Shown piece by piece: positions 1 to 7,272 of a stretch of DNA of 64,000 nucleotides. This stretch comes from CANDOC01 sp965261725. GTDB lineage: Bacteria > Pseudomonadota > Gammaproteobacteria > Pseudomonadales > Endozoicomonadaceae. The notes below the pieces were generated by a model. The model saw nothing but the letters and a program-made list of their open reading frames with translations. It did no database searches and was not told the DNA's origin. The stretch covers positions 1-64,000 of the forward strand of contig CBDHDU010000029.1 of the NCBI GenBank assembly GCA_965261725.1. Reading direction: 5' to 3'. How positions within the stretch are numbered: the first letter of the stretch is position 1; each line of letters opens with the position of its first letter. A program made the translations under genes and the position numbers.

Positions 1-668
1 AACATCTGAGCAGGCTTGTCGTAAGCGATATAGAAAATTACATTGAAACAAAGAAGGCTGCGAAAGTAAGTGTTAAATACGATAAGTACAAATCTGCACC
101 TGAAAATATCACTAGCGGAAAACATATCTACGGAAACCCCCAGGCACCATACACAATTGTTGAATGGTCCGACTTGGAATGTCCTTATTGCAAAAAATTT
201 CACGAGACACCACAAAAAATTGTTGATGCCTCTGATGGCCTTGTGAACTGGCAATGGAAGCATATGCCGCTGGGCTTCCATAACCCAGCCGCGTTTATTG
301 GTGCTGTTGCAGCAGAGTGCGTTGCAGATGTCAGTGGTAACAGAGCATTCTGGGTGTATTTGGATGAGTTCTTTAGTAATACAAAAGGCAACGGACAGGG
401 TGTTAACTCTGTCCGTCAGATCGCTGCAAACATCGGTGTCGATCCGGCAAAATTTGATGAGTGTATGGAGTCTGGCAGGAAACAGGACGTTGTTAATGCT
501 GATTTGAAAAAAGGGCAGGAGCTTGGCGTTAACGGTACACCAGCCTCTTTTGTTGTAGAGAATGGCACAGGTAAAAGCATTTTGCTTTCCGGCGCACAGC
601 CTGCTTCAGCAATTGTCACAGTAATACAAAGAATGCGGAAGGAACGTACAGACTTAGCTGCAAAGTAA
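1..668 (+). CDS. DsbA-family thioredoxin-like protein (5' end outside window)
   Basis: The frame is open from base 3 without a start codon, so the gene begins to the left of the window. The visible part carries the DsbA/thioredoxin_4 signature: a beta strand leading into WSDLECPYCKKF with the CPYC redox pair, then a helical insertion, and the cis-Pro segment NGTPASFVVENG near the C-terminus. Proteins of this type oxidise or isomerise disulfides, usually in the periplasm. The signal peptide, if any, is off the window. It is followed by a small membrane protein and parAB in the same direction, a plasmid/ICE-like setting where DsbA/DsbC-like proteins often help fold conjugation or surface proteins. 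That role is inferred from context only. An internal TTG at 174 is not the real start. Confidence 0.8.
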   Translation, partial: HLSRLVVSDIENYIETKKAAKVSVKYDKYKSAPENITSGKHIYGNPQAPYTIVEWSDLECPYCKKFHETPQKIVDASDGLVNWQWKHMPLGFHNPAAFIGAVAAECVADVSGNRAFWVYLDEFFSNTKGNGQGVNSVRQIAANIGVDPAKFDECMESGRKQDVVNADLKKGQELGVNGTPASFVVENGTGKSILLSGAQPASAIVTVIQRMRKERTDLAAK

Positions 669-726
669 GAAACCAAATTGGATAGTACGATCCAAAAAAT
701 AACATTTGAAGTCAGGAAGGGAAGAA

Positions 727-939
727 ATGTCCGAAAGTAACAAACCTAAAGGTAAAGGTGGTCGCTTGGTTTTAAGACCGGTTTACCGAGAGTATCGGGT
801 AAACGTCATTAGAGTATCATTAGTTGGCATGTTCCTGACTGGATTTTTTCTGTCGTTTGGTATGGCTATATATATCCCGACGCTCTGGAACCAGATTTTT
901 TTACATGCTCAAAAATTTGTTGTGACAAAGGTATTGTAA
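727..939 (+). CDS. Small single-pass membrane protein, unknown function
   Basis: Seventy residues starting at the ATG at 727, preceded by a purine-rich ribosome site (AGGAAGGGAAGAA). A TTG 21 bases upstream is in frame but has no such site. The N-terminal 30 residues are basic and polar, followed by one hydrophobic segment (about residues 33-55, VSLVGMFLTGFFLSFGMAIY) and a short tail. This predicts a type II inner-membrane protein. I do not recognise a family. It lies between the DsbA-like gene and parA in the same direction and may be co-transcribed with them, so it may belong to the mobile-element module. Confidence 0.6.
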   Translation: MSESNKPKGKGGRLVLRPVYREYRVNVIRVSLVGMFLTGFFLSFGMAIYIPTLWNQIFLHAQKFVVTKVL

Positions 940-998
940 ATATCATTTTTTGATACAATAATAATATTCACACTTATCGGAAAAGACAGGTCTTCATC

Positions 999-1775
999 AT
1001 GGGAAAAATAGTTGCCGTTGTAAACCAAAAAGGAGGAGTAGGTAAAACTACTGTCAGCGGTAATCTGGCTAAAGATTTTGCAAGAAAAGGTCGCAAGGTA
1101 CTTATTGCTGATAATGATCCACAGGGAAATGCGACAAGAGCCATATTTGGTGATGATCTGCCTGATGAAGTTTCCGAAAAATTTGGTGAATCAAGTAGCT
1201 ATTGCCTCTATTACGAAGGTTCCGAAGTAGTACCAATCCAGATTACTGATAACCTGTCCATAGTTGGTGGTTCTAAGCACCTATCGGAGATGTCTACACG
1301 ACAAGCATCTGAGGTTGGGTATGAGTTCAAAGAGAAGCTGGAAATACTGGCAGAAGAACAAGACTATGTGATTATCGACTGCCTTCCAAGCTTCGGAACT
1401 ATGCTGACAGCTGCATTAATAACAGCCGACTATGTGTTGATACCTACACTGCTGGATGACTTTTCCATCAATGGCATTGCCGAGTTAGTTTCGACAGTTC
1501 ACACAATTAAAAGACGGCATAACGAAAAGCTAAAACTACTGGGGATTGTCGTAAACCAAAAAGACGGAAGAGAAGTACTCGTTGAGCAACACTACCTGGA
1601 AGAGTTGGTTAAAACCTATGGAGATTTGGTTTTAAAACCAGCAATTACAAAATCAGTTAAGGTAGCTGAAGCGACGGCCTTTCAGCAGTCTGTTTATGAA
1701 TATAAGCCATCACTGGATCAAGCCAAACAGTTTGATTCATTGAGTAGCGAAATCCTGAAACGGATGGAGAAGTAA
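999..1775 (+). CDS. parA: ParA-family partition ATPase
   Basis: A 258-residue P-loop ATPase of the ParA/Soj/MinD superfamily. The deviant Walker A motif KGGVGKTT is at residues 11-18, the Walker A' segment DNDPQGN at about 38-44, and the Walker B strand YVIIDCLP around residue 127. The length and the absence of an N-terminal HTH fit the short (type Ib/chromosomal-like) ParA class. It should bind DNA non-specifically as an ATP dimer and move ParB-bound DNA. The stop is one base away from the parB start, so the two are translationally linked. The upstream 60 bases are AT-rich (TTTTTTGATACAATAATAAT) and probably hold the promoter, but I cannot assign -35/-10 boxes confidently. The neighbours suggest segregation of a plasmid or integrative element rather than the main chromosome. 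Confidence 0.93.
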   Translation: MGKIVAVVNQKGGVGKTTVSGNLAKDFARKGRKVLIADNDPQGNATRAIFGDDLPDEVSEKFGESSSYCLYYEGSEVVPIQITDNLSIVGGSKHLSEMSTRQASEVGYEFKEKLEILAEEQDYVIIDCLPSFGTMLTAALITADYVLIPTLLDDFSINGIAELVSTVHTIKRRHNEKLKLLGIVVNQKDGREVLVEQHYLEELVKTYGDLVLKPAITKSVKVAEATAFQQSVYEYKPSLDQAKQFDSLSSEILKRMEK

Positions 1776-1776
1776 G

Positions 1777-2616
1777 ATGAGCTTTGCTTCAAAGATGGCT
1801 AAAAAGAAAGCTGACAGGCAAGGTAAAAAAGATAACCTGAAACCAGATATATCTGTAAGCTCCTTGCTGTCTGAAGAGCCAATCAATATTCCTGAAGGGG
1901 AAATGGTTGTCAGACTAGACCCTTCGGAAATCACGAATAAAAAGCAAGTCAGGAAGAAGTTTAGTCCTGAGTACATCAAAGAACTTGCTAATGGGTTGCA
2001 GAGCCAAGGTCAGGATCATCCGATTATTGTCACACCCAAGAACAGTGATGGCTTGTATGTAATCCAGAAAGGTGAATGTCGTTGGAGAGCTGCAAAACTG
2101 GCAGGAATCAAGTTAGATGCTGTTGTAAGAGAGCCGGAAAGAGATCCAGAAAAAGTAATCCTGGGTGAACTGTCTGAGAATGTACACAGGGATAATCTTG
2201 ATCCTCTTGAAATTGCTCAGGCATTTAGTGATCTGATTAAGCTTGGTATGACCGCAAAGGACATAGCAGAGCAACTTGGTAAAAGTAAATCGTATGTGTC
2301 TCGTCATTTGAAAATCGTCGAGCTTCCAGAGTGTATTTCTGTTTTATGTGAGAAAAGCATCGTCAGAGATACCGACACACTGGCTAACCTCAAATCTTTG
2401 TATGAAGTGAACAAAGATCGGGCTGTTATTATCTGTGAATCGGCTATCACAGATGGAATTACCCGCAGCAAGAGTGCTCAATACCTGAAGGAAGCAAAAC
2501 AAGGTGTTGAAACAAACACACAGGCGCAACCGCCCAAAATAGCTGAGGCAGCAGAGGCCCCAAAAACTGATGAGACTATCGTAGACCCTCGATCAGGAAA
2601 TGGAAGGGCTGTCTGA
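1777..2616 (+). CDS. parB: ParB/RepB/Spo0J-family partition protein
   Basis: 279 residues. A basic, disordered N-terminus (1-35) is followed by the ParB N-terminal CTPase fold with the box-like segment GECRWRAAKLAG (99-110) and the conserved ENVHRDNLDPLE stretch (134-145). A helix-turn-helix then spans about 158-178 (TAKDIAEQLGKSKSYVSRHL). The C-terminus (240-279) is Ala/Pro/Thr-rich. It would bind centromere (parS) sites and spread by CTP-dependent sliding together with ParA. It starts immediately after parA, and its last 17 bases overlap the next gene in another frame. No clear tandem or inverted parS-like repeats were seen close by. Confidence 0.92.
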   Translation: MSFASKMAKKKADRQGKKDNLKPDISVSSLLSEEPINIPEGEMVVRLDPSEITNKKQVRKKFSPEYIKELANGLQSQGQDHPIIVTPKNSDGLYVIQKGECRWRAAKLAGIKLDAVVREPERDPEKVILGELSENVHRDNLDPLEIAQAFSDLIKLGMTAKDIAEQLGKSKSYVSRHLKIVELPECISVLCEKSIVRDTDTLANLKSLYEVNKDRAVIICESAITDGITRSKSAQYLKEAKQGVETNTQAQPPKIAEAAEAPKTDETIVDPRSGNGRAV

Positions 2617-3058
2617 TCTGGATATAGACAATGTAACTGATGACCTGTCTGATCTGGATATAGACAACGTAACCGACGACCTTTCTGACCTTGATATTGA
2701 TGACGTAGATACATCAATAAATGTTCAGCCAGATAAACCTGCAACACCAGTGCCTGATGCTTCAAAGTCAGGTGTGGAAAGAAGGGAAAAGGAAGAGCAA
2801 ACCTTACCAGCAACTAAAAGCCAAAGTGGAAATGCTACAGTCATTCATGAAGGTGACTTTAGCTACAGGGAACTTAATCTGGCTGCTGTAAGCCTCAGAT
2901 ATAATGTCATGAACCAAGAAAATAATATTAAGGGCTGGCTCTGTCTTGATCGAGTAGACCAAGACAAAGATTATTTATGGATTGATACAGGGAAAGGGAA
3001 GATCCGAAGCCATCGTAAGGATGTAGTGATCCTTGGGGTTTCGGAGTATTCGGAGTAG
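2600..3058 (+). CDS. Acidic repeat protein of the parAB operon, unknown function
   Basis: 152 residues, starting inside the end of parB. The N-terminus consists of three tandem 12-residue units (L-S-D-L-D-I-D-N-V-T-D-D; residues 4-38), very acidic and Asp-rich. A polar linker follows, then a compact C-terminal part (about 90-152) with alternating hydrophobic residues (GWLCLDRVDQDKDYLWIDTG), which looks like a small beta domain. I do not recognise a family. The overlap and common direction suggest expression with parA and parB, so it may be an accessory partition or regulatory factor. That is inference only. The ATG at 2600 is the only good start ahead of the repeats. Confidence 0.55.
   Translation: MEGLSDLDIDNVTDDLSDLDIDNVTDDLSDLDIDDVDTSINVQPDKPATPVPDASKSGVERREKEEQTLPATKSQSGNATVIHEGDFSYRELNLAAVSLRYNVMNQENNIKGWLCLDRVDQDKDYLWIDTGKGKIRSHRKDVVILGVSEYSE
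2609..2713 (+). repeat. Three tandem 36-bp coding repeats
   Basis: Units begin at 2609, 2645 and 2681. The first two are nearly identical at the nucleotide level (synonymous differences such as aatgtaactgatgac / aacgtaaccgacgac) and the third is more diverged. Each encodes 12 acidic residues of the operon protein starting at 2600. Confidence 0.75.
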
Positions 3059-3065
3059 CAAACAT

Positions 3066-3353
3066 ATGTCGTTAAGTGGTGATACGAGAAGGAAGTATGT
3101 GATTATTGATGCGCTTACCCGTTTGGATAAGCCTTCGATTTCAGCGTTAATTGAAGAAACGAAAATTCCTGAACCAACACTGAAGCGTCAAATCGGTTTG
3201 CTAAGAAAAGAGTATCAGATGGATATTCGATTCGTTCGCTCACCTGAGGCTACAGGAAAAGGCCGAACTGGTTACTACATGATTGTTGACTGGGGCATTA
3301 TCAACCGAACAGCATTCATGTCAGCATACGGCGGCAAAACAGACGACATTTGA
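3066..3353 (+). CDS. Small winged helix-turn-helix protein
   Basis: 95 residues from the ATG at 3066. An in-frame GTG-type start further upstream (3033) would overlap the preceding gene and lacks the conserved-looking MSLSGDTRRKYVIIDAL beginning. The order of elements (IDALTRLDKPSISALIEETKIPEPTLKRQIGLL) is a typical HTH with the recognition helix near residues 33-47. A strand-loop-strand wing (IRFVRSP...GYYMIVDWG) follows. This is a DNA-binding protein of a type often found beside mobile-element parAB genes, probably a local transcriptional regulator. No operator could be assigned. Confidence 0.65.
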   Translation: MSLSGDTRRKYVIIDALTRLDKPSISALIEETKIPEPTLKRQIGLLRKEYQMDIRFVRSPEATGKGRTGYYMIVDWGIINRTAFMSAYGGKTDDI

Positions 3354-3410
3354 ACTATGAGCAGCCTGCAACCGTAGGCTGTTATCCTTTTTCCCTTCAG
3401 AGACTCCTGC

Positions 3411-3968
3411 ATGGAATATTGTCATTTCACAAACTTCTTAGATCAGGAAGATGCACTTGAATTTATGAAAGCGAGGAAGGGCAATATCATCGAGCAGTCT
3501 GAAGCTGTTGCCTATCTTGCTGACACTGGAATGAAAAGTAATGATTTAGCAAAGGAGCTCGGGATTAAGCACTACACACTGAGACATATGGCCCGAGTCG
3601 GAAAAAGATTAACCGAGGATGTGAAAGAACTTGTTATAAAATCTCGCCTATCGTTTTCCCATGCTCGGGAAGTGGCAGGCTTTGACCCATCGGAACAAAG
3701 CAATACGGCTAGGGAAGCAATACGTAAAAGAAAAAGTGTTCGAGATCTAGAAGCTGATCGCCGTGGGTATGATAAACGACTGGATGAGAAAGCCAAAAAG
3801 TACTTTGAACGGTTAGCAAATATTATGAGTGAACGAACCAGCCTGGATGTCAGTATTGAGCCGGATGGTGATGATAAGAATGCTGGCTATGTGAAGCTAA
3901 GATATAGTGACTTGGCTAGGTTTGATGCGATTGCTGATCGATTAGGCGTAGATGTAAGCGATACTTGA
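3411..3968 (+). CDS. ParB-like HTH protein lacking the N-terminal CTPase domain
   Basis: 185 residues. Residues 35-60 form a helix-turn-helix (NDLAKELGIKHYTLRHMARV). The next helices resemble the ParB/KorB DNA-binding core (LSFSHAREVAGFDPSEQ, then a basic helix EAIRKRKSVRDLEADRR). The C-terminal 60 residues resemble the small ParB dimerisation domain (strand-strand-helix: LDVSIEPDGDD...YVKLRYSDLARFDAIADRLG). The usual ParB N-terminal domain with its GERRxRA-like box is absent. A second, shortened ParB so close to a complete parAB pair suggests a regulator or an additional partition factor of the same element. It could also be a diverged KorB-like repressor. Confidence 0.6.
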   Translation: MEYCHFTNFLDQEDALEFMKARKGNIIEQSEAVAYLADTGMKSNDLAKELGIKHYTLRHMARVGKRLTEDVKELVIKSRLSFSHAREVAGFDPSEQSNTAREAIRKRKSVRDLEADRRGYDKRLDEKAKKYFERLANIMSERTSLDVSIEPDGDDKNAGYVKLRYSDLARFDAIADRLGVDVSDT

Positions 3969-4604
3969 CCAGCGTTAACTCCGGCTATAAGTCACCAGCT
4001 TGATACGCAGTTTCACGGACCTAATTCCTTGGTCAATATAGAAATACATCGTCTTTATATTGCATTTTTTCCCAATTGTAAGAACATCGTCTCAAGCCAC
4101 TTCAAATGGCAGTGTAGGTGTGTACAGGAAAAGGTATCCCTAATCAGGAGAGAGTTGAAGGCTTGTAACCTGATAGCAGTCCACCTGATAGGTAGGCACC
4201 GAGTGAAAGTTAATGATGTGATGGCAGTCTAATGGTTGATAATGTCTTAATACGAACCGATACACAGTATTACTTTGGTACCGTAAAATGGTTTGGCGGC
4301 TACAATGCGAAAAAAGAGTGTGAGAACGACTTTGGCTTCATCGCTTCAGAACATTTTGGTGATGTATTTGTTCACAAAACTGCGCTAAAGAACGTTGGTT
4401 CTTTGAGTGAAGATCAACAGGTTGTTTTTACTCAAAAAACGGAAAGGAAAGGGACATCTGCAACCAGTCTTTATGCTCTATCAAGCTTTGCTTATGAGCT
4501 TTCAGAAATACTTGAACCTCTCTCTAAAAGCTTGAAGACTAGCGACAATCGAGACTATGCAAAAAAAAATGGCACAGTATCGAGCCTTCTAGTGAACATT
4601 TTTA

Positions 4605-5703
4605 TACCTGAGTGAATTCAAGATGCCGGATTTAACCGCTGGAAATTATCGTTAATCCTGCTGCCCAAGGAAGAACCGATTTCGGGCAATGTCACGTCCA
4701 GAAAATGATTAATCTTTTCCCGGAATTCTTTTGCCTGAGCGAAGTATTCATTATTCCGGGCATACTCATTCATCACCTTCCATAATCGCTCAATGGGGTT
4801 CAGGTTTGGACTGTAAGGGGGGAGGTAATGAAGCTTTATTCCCAGCTCTTCCGCCTCTTTCACTACCTCCTGTGAACGATGGTAACCGGCACCATCAAGC
4901 ACCATGTGAATAACGTTCATGGATGAATAGTTATCCCGAACTTTCTTGAAAAACTCGGTAACCGCTTCACTGTTAACCGTATCAAATTGACCGAAAACAG
5001 CAGCTTCAATATTGTCCAGATCAATCGCACCGATAATGTTCAGCCGAGTACGGCTACCTGTCGTATTAATGATTTTATCAATCCCTTTTCGAATCCACCC
5101 GGAAGTGATTTTGGTCGCTTGTGTCGGGTGTACCGCATCCATGAATAGTATCACCTCGTCCTCTGGTAGCGTGGCTTTCAAGGCTTCATAGTGCTCCACA
5201 AAACCAGCCTGCTTATCAACATCAGCCTTGTGCGGTACGCCCTTTGGCTTTTTGTAGGTAAAGCCTTTTTGGTGCAGCCACTTGTTCAGGCCTGATACGG
5301 TATATTTGATACCCCAGCGATCGGTAATATAGGCGACGATCTGATGGACGTGTGCGTAAGTATATTCAGAAAGGTGTTCGACCAGTTGCCGAGTTTGCTC
5401 ATCACTCAGGCGGCTTTCACTCCCCCCGTTCTCCGGCCTGAGCTTTTCCTTTTCCAGATAGGCGTCCAGATGGCGACAAATAGTGTATTCACTTTTTCTC
5501 AATGCCTGAGCGATAGCAGACGGTGACCACCCTTCAGACCTGAGCAAAACAGCCTTGATACGATCACATTCCCGTGCATCTCGCGATGTTTTGTGGCGAG
5601 ATTCCAAGGCTACTTTTTGTTGGGCTGTCAGGGTGATTTTCGGCATGTTCGTACAATGTTGAAAATCGGCTGGAAAATCAAGCAACTTCAATGATCATGG
5701 GTA
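4605..5703 (-). mobile_element. IS630-family insertion sequence, complete
   Basis: About 1.1 kb with imperfect terminal inverted repeats. The left end reads TACCTGAGTGAATTCAAGAT; the right end, reverse-complemented, reads TACCCATGATCATTGAAGTT. They share TACC, ATT.AAG.TGC and GATTT. TA dinucleotides at 4603-4604 and 5704-5705 are the target duplication expected for this family. The exact assignment is fixed by the fact that only these boundaries restore the interrupted cold-shock gene in frame. It contains one transposase gene on the minus strand. Confidence 0.85.
4618..5646 (-). CDS. IS630-family transposase
   Basis: 342 residues from the ATG at 5646 (MPKITLTAQQ...). A TTG 45 bases upstream lies in the terminal repeat and is unlikely to be the start. 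The N-terminal half has two HTH units (AIAQALRKSEYTICRHLDAY, then TVSGLNKWLHQKGF). The C-terminal half is the DDE catalytic domain: first Asp in ILFMDAVHPT, second in VLDGAGYHRS, and Glu in LPPYSPNLNPIERLWK. All three catalytic residues are present and there is no frameshift, so the element could still be active. Confidence 0.93.
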   Translation of the reverse strand: MPKITLTAQQKVALESRHKTSRDARECDRIKAVLLRSEGWSPSAIAQALRKSEYTICRHLDAYLEKEKLRPENGGSESRLSDEQTRQLVEHLSEYTYAHVHQIVAYITDRWGIKYTVSGLNKWLHQKGFTYKKPKGVPHKADVDKQAGFVEHYEALKATLPEDEVILFMDAVHPTQATKITSGWIRKGIDKIINTTGSRTRLNIIGAIDLDNIEAAVFGQFDTVNSEAVTEFFKKVRDNYSSMNVIHMVLDGAGYHRSQEVVKEAEELGIKLHYLPPYSPNLNPIERLWKVMNEYARNNEYFAQAKEFREKINHFLDVTLPEIGSSLGSRINDNFQRLNPAS

Positions 5704-6281
5704 TAATAAAGAGCAGGAAAGCTCTGATTTTATCGAGGCTGTGCGTAGTCAGGGTATTCCTGTATCTGATTTTGCTGAGCTGATGGCAAGGTCTTACCGT
5801 AAGGATATCCTTTTCCAAGAGTACCTTCTTGCTGATAATGACTTCTCGGAAAATCTGGAGCAGTTCGGCCTTTCGCTATTACCAACAGATTATATAGATG
5901 AAAATATTGATAGCTTAGGTCACTTTTTTTCTGCACTGAATGAAGGTGATCGGTTACAAGTACTGAAAGAATCAGGGCAAATTCTATCTTTCAGTGCTGT
6001 TCTCTATCTGCTCTTCAAAGGATTGGCTCTGCACCCTGAAAACTGGCAAAGCGAAGATTGTGATTCTGAGGAAAGCTCTCATTCCAAGATGCTGGAAAAC
6101 TTTGTTCGCAGTAGTGTCTTGAAAGAAAAAACTGATGTAAAAGAGTATGTGAGGATAGCATACAAAGATTGTTTTGGTTCTTTCGAGCGTTATTGTTCTC
6201 ATCAGGGCGAAAGCTTCATTAAAACTAACGTACACGAATTTATGATCCATCCTCTTTCTATCCTTAAAAGAGGCTAATCGG

Positions 6282-6491
6282 ATGCCTGCTTGTACGCCTA
6301 TAACCGATAGATTCCAGACATTAAGTGATTCGCGTAGCGCTATTCACATCACCTACTCGCTGCCAGAAGTTCTATTTATCGTTTACGCCAGCGTCTTAAG
6401 TGGCTACAACGAGTGGGAAAGCATGGCTAATTTTGGCAGCTACGTAAGCGCATGCCAAACAGCATCTACAAAACATAATTTCAACGCCTGA
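6282..6491 (+). pseudogene. ISAs1-type transposase, N-terminal remnant
   Basis: The 69-codon frame matches the N-terminal accessory domain of ISAs1/DDE_Tnp_1 transposases: a D-S-R-S-A box followed by the hydrophobic segment EVLFIVYASVLSGYNEWESMANFG. Homology ends at about 6443, where IS66 terminal sequence (GTAAGCG...) begins. The last 16 codons are read from the IS66 end. The rest of the gene (about 300 residues) is missing, so this is a dead fragment marking an older insertion. Confidence 0.7.
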
Positions 6492-6522
6492 TACTGAAGC
6501 CTCCACTATTCCAGGAGGCAAC

Positions 6523-6855
6523 ATGTCAACTAAACGTCAGTTCTGGTTCCAGCATATTGAGGCCTGGCAACAAAGCCAGCTTTCTCAATCCGAATATGCC
6601 CGCCAGCACGGGTTGTCTATCAAATCCTTCAGTTATTATCGCCGTCGTTTCGTTCAGGAACATCAGCAGAGTCAGCAGGAACCCTCTGTTCCTTTACTGC
6701 CTGTGAGTGTGGTTCCTGAAGAGCCGGTCGGATCTCCGGCTCAAACGGTGCCAGGCATTACCCTGACCAGTCCGGGCGGGTTTCGTATTGAACTGGCTCC
6801 GGGGTTTGATTCGCAGGCTTTGCAGGCAGTTTTGCAACTACTGGAGGCTGCATGA
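6523..6855 (+). CDS. tnpA: IS66 accessory protein TnpA
   Basis: 110 residues with a strong ribosome site (AGGAGGCAAC) before the ATG. The N-terminal part (FWFQHIEAWQQSQLSQSEYARQHGLSIKSFSYYRRRF) is the HTH-bearing domain typical of IS66 Orf1. The C-terminal part ends in GGFRIELAPGFDSQALQAVLQLLE, a standard IS66 TnpA tail. It overlaps tnpB by 4 bases (ATGA), the usual coupling in this family. Confidence 0.9.
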   Translation: MSTKRQFWFQHIEAWQQSQLSQSEYARQHGLSIKSFSYYRRRFVQEHQQSQQEPSVPLLPVSVVPEEPVGSPAQTVPGITLTSPGGFRIELAPGFDSQALQAVLQLLEAA

Positions 6856-7211
6856 TCGGTGATACGGCGTCTCTCAAGGTTTATCTGGCACCGGGTATAA
6901 CCGATATGCGTAAGTCCATTAATGGTCTTGCCCTGATCGTTAATGAAGTGCTGGCACTTGATCCGTTTTCAGAAAGCCTGTTTGTGTTCTGCAACCGGGG
7001 GCGTAACAAACTGAAAATCCTGCACTGGCAAACCAATGGCTTTTGGTTGTACTACCGGCGTCTTGAGAAGGGGCGCTTTAAATGGCCGACAACAGACTCA
7101 CCGGAGCAAGCCGTCAATATCACCCGAAGGCAGCTGAACTGGCTGCTTGATGGTTTACCGGTCAACCCGAAAGGTGCACACCGGCCTATGCATCATCAGT
7201 CCGTGGTTTGA
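6852..7211 (+). CDS. tnpB: IS66 accessory protein TnpB
   Basis: 119 residues. It contains the IS66 Orf2 (PF05717-type) sequence KVYLAPGITDMRKSINGLA, then LFVFCNRGRNKLKILHWQTNGFWLYYRRLEKGRFKWP. The function of TnpB is not well defined, but it is required for transposition in characterised IS66 elements. It is intact and sits between tnpA (4-base overlap) and tnpC (61-base gap). Confidence 0.92.
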   Translation: MIGDTASLKVYLAPGITDMRKSINGLALIVNEVLALDPFSESLFVFCNRGRNKLKILHWQTNGFWLYYRRLEKGRFKWPTTDSPEQAVNITRRQLNWLLDGLPVNPKGAHRPMHHQSVV

Positions 7212-7272
7212 TACGCATTGCAATAACCTGACGCAATGAAAAGACGACAGGTATTGTCGGATAATCACCACC

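Larger units (their letters stand above)
4232..6277 (+). pseudogene. Cold-shock-domain protein gene interrupted by IS630
   Basis: The 5' part (4232-4604) encodes a cold-shock domain: YYFGTVKWFGGYN, then FGFIA (RNP1-like), then DVFVHKTAL (RNP2-like). The 3' part (5706-6277) encodes a mostly helical domain of about 190 residues that I do not recognise. The two parts are separated by an IS630 element flanked by TA. Deleting 4605-5705 (element plus one TA copy) joins codon ..IF to NKEQES.. in frame and gives one ORF of 314 residues. I therefore read this as one ancestral gene: an RNA/ssDNA-binding CSD fused to an unknown C-terminal domain. In its present state only a CSD-containing fragment of 127 residues, ending with 4 element-encoded residues, can be made. 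The 263 bases upstream (3969-4231) hold no convincing gene. A 67-codon frame ending at 4232 was not accepted. Confidence 0.75.

Noticed and set aside
4029..4232. 67-codon frame ahead of the cold-shock-domain gene
   Set aside because: Composition is not protein-like, there is no good ribosome site and no recognisable feature; treated as upstream region.
6436..6443. GCAGCTAC as an IS66 target duplication
   Set aside because: The same 8 bases do not follow the right end near 8858; the flanks have been rearranged.
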